Positions 63,796 to 64,000 of a stretch of 64,000 nucleotides of DNA are shown here, in pieces. Origin of the DNA: Gammaproteobacteria bacterium (lineage in GTDB: Bacteria; Pseudomonadota; Gammaproteobacteria; Competibacterales; Competibacteraceae); the NCBI GenBank assembly GCA_024235135.1, contig JACKMZ010000003.1, forward strand, positions 1 through 64,000. Reading direction: 5' to 3'. The position numbers were made by a program, and so were the translations under genes. The stretch's first letter is position 1. Every line of letters starts with the position of its first letter. The notes under the pieces are model-generated. The model ran no database searches and had not been told where the DNA came from. It saw only the letters and a program-made list of their open reading frames with translations.

Positions 63796-64000
63796 CCGAT
63801 CCCGGCGTGGCGCTGGGCGGCCAGGGCCTGAGTTGCGTGCGCGATGGACGGTTGCTGTTTCACCAACTCGATCTCCAACTCCAGGCCGGCCAGATTCTGC
63901 AGATCGAAGGGTCGAACGGGGCCGGCAAGACCAGTTTGTTGCGCATCCTCTGCGGGCTCAGCGAACCCCGCGAAGGCACGGTACGGTGGCGGGGGGACGA
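63792..64000 (+). CDS. ccmA: Heme exporter ATPase CcmA (partial, runs off the window)
   Basis: The first 69 codons of an ABC ATPase starting at GTG 63792, overlapping the ccmI stop. 'LSCVRDGRLLFHQLDLQL', 'GQILQIEGSNGAGKTSLLRILCGL' (Walker A GSNGAGKT) and 'GLSEPREGTVRW' match CcmA. It powers release of holo-CcmE with CcmBCD. The rest, and presumably ccmB and ccmC, lie beyond the window. The position after ccmI, not before ccmD, is unusual. Confidence 0.88.
   Translation, partial: MTDPGVALGGQGLSCVRDGRLLFHQLDLQLQAGQILQIEGSNGAGKTSLLRILCGLSEPREGTVRWRGD

Overview
The window reads as a chromosomal segment of a free-living gammaproteobacterium of moderately high GC. The evidence is gene order. The block pncC-thpR-recA-recX-alaS-lysC-csrA-tRNA-Ser-tRNA-Arg, the block accD-folC-dedD-cvpA-purF-metZ and the pair mutS-fdxA are all typical of Gammaproteobacteria (Pseudomonas, Chromatiales and Methylococcales-type genomes). 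A heptosyltransferase, an O-antigen ligase and a System I cytochrome c maturation operon show a Gram-negative cell making c-type cytochromes. I cannot assign a genus from the sequence alone.

Layout. 0.1-6.1 kb (+): a close-packed run of a B12-type radical SAM protein, a sugar-kinase-like phosphotransferase, a DUF58 protein and a TgpA-like membrane transglutaminase. 6-17 kb: a surface-glycan island holding a sulfotransferase and four tandem paralogous GT4 glycosyltransferases (-), a further GT4 and an O-antigen ligase (+), then a GT4, a heptosyltransferase and a membrane-anchored EEP-fold enzyme (-). 17.2-24.7 kb: singletons, namely a small papain-like cysteine peptidase, a lipoprotein hydrolase, a PhzF-like isomerase, a PilZ protein, a Met/Gly-rich membrane protein, a GT20 trehalose-phosphate-synthase-like enzyme, an SDR and a BtuF-like protein. 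24.7-28.7 kb: an alpha/beta hydrolase, a divergent znuA / znuCB zinc uptake locus around a clear Zur-box palindrome, and a small PGPGW protein. 28.7-37.6 kb (-): a HAD hydrolase, metZ, purF, cvpA, dedD, folC, accD and glgC. 37.9-45.7 kb (-): two tRNAs, csrA, lysC, alaS, recX, recA, thpR, pncC and a secreted TPR protein. 45.8-49.8 kb (+): mutS, fdxA and a CnoX-like thioredoxin. 49.8-58.6 kb: a GH31 glucosidase, an unknown 113-residue protein, a 16-repeat Sel1 protein, a DUF1475 protein, a TrpB2-type enzyme, PPK2 and an exported DUF3298-like protein. 58.9-64 kb (+): ccmDEFGHI followed by the start of ccmA, cut by the window end.

How they work together. Most of the window is housekeeping: DNA repair (recA, recX, mutS), translation (alaS, tRNAs), purine, folate, fatty-acid and methionine/aspartate metabolism, zinc uptake and cytochrome c assembly. 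The accessory part is the 6-17 kb glycan island, where four successive glycosyltransferases of one family plus a sulfotransferase suggest a sulfated or otherwise decorated surface saccharide attached through an O-antigen-ligase-type enzyme. Storage and osmolyte genes (glgC, GT20, GH31, PPK2) are scattered singly. I saw no rRNA, CRISPR array, insertion sequence, prophage or plasmid module. The observations most worth a second look are the four-gene GT4 array, the orphan cysteine peptidase behind an AT-rich leader, the radical SAM-kinase pair, the displaced ccmA, and two palindromes in front of recA and metZ.
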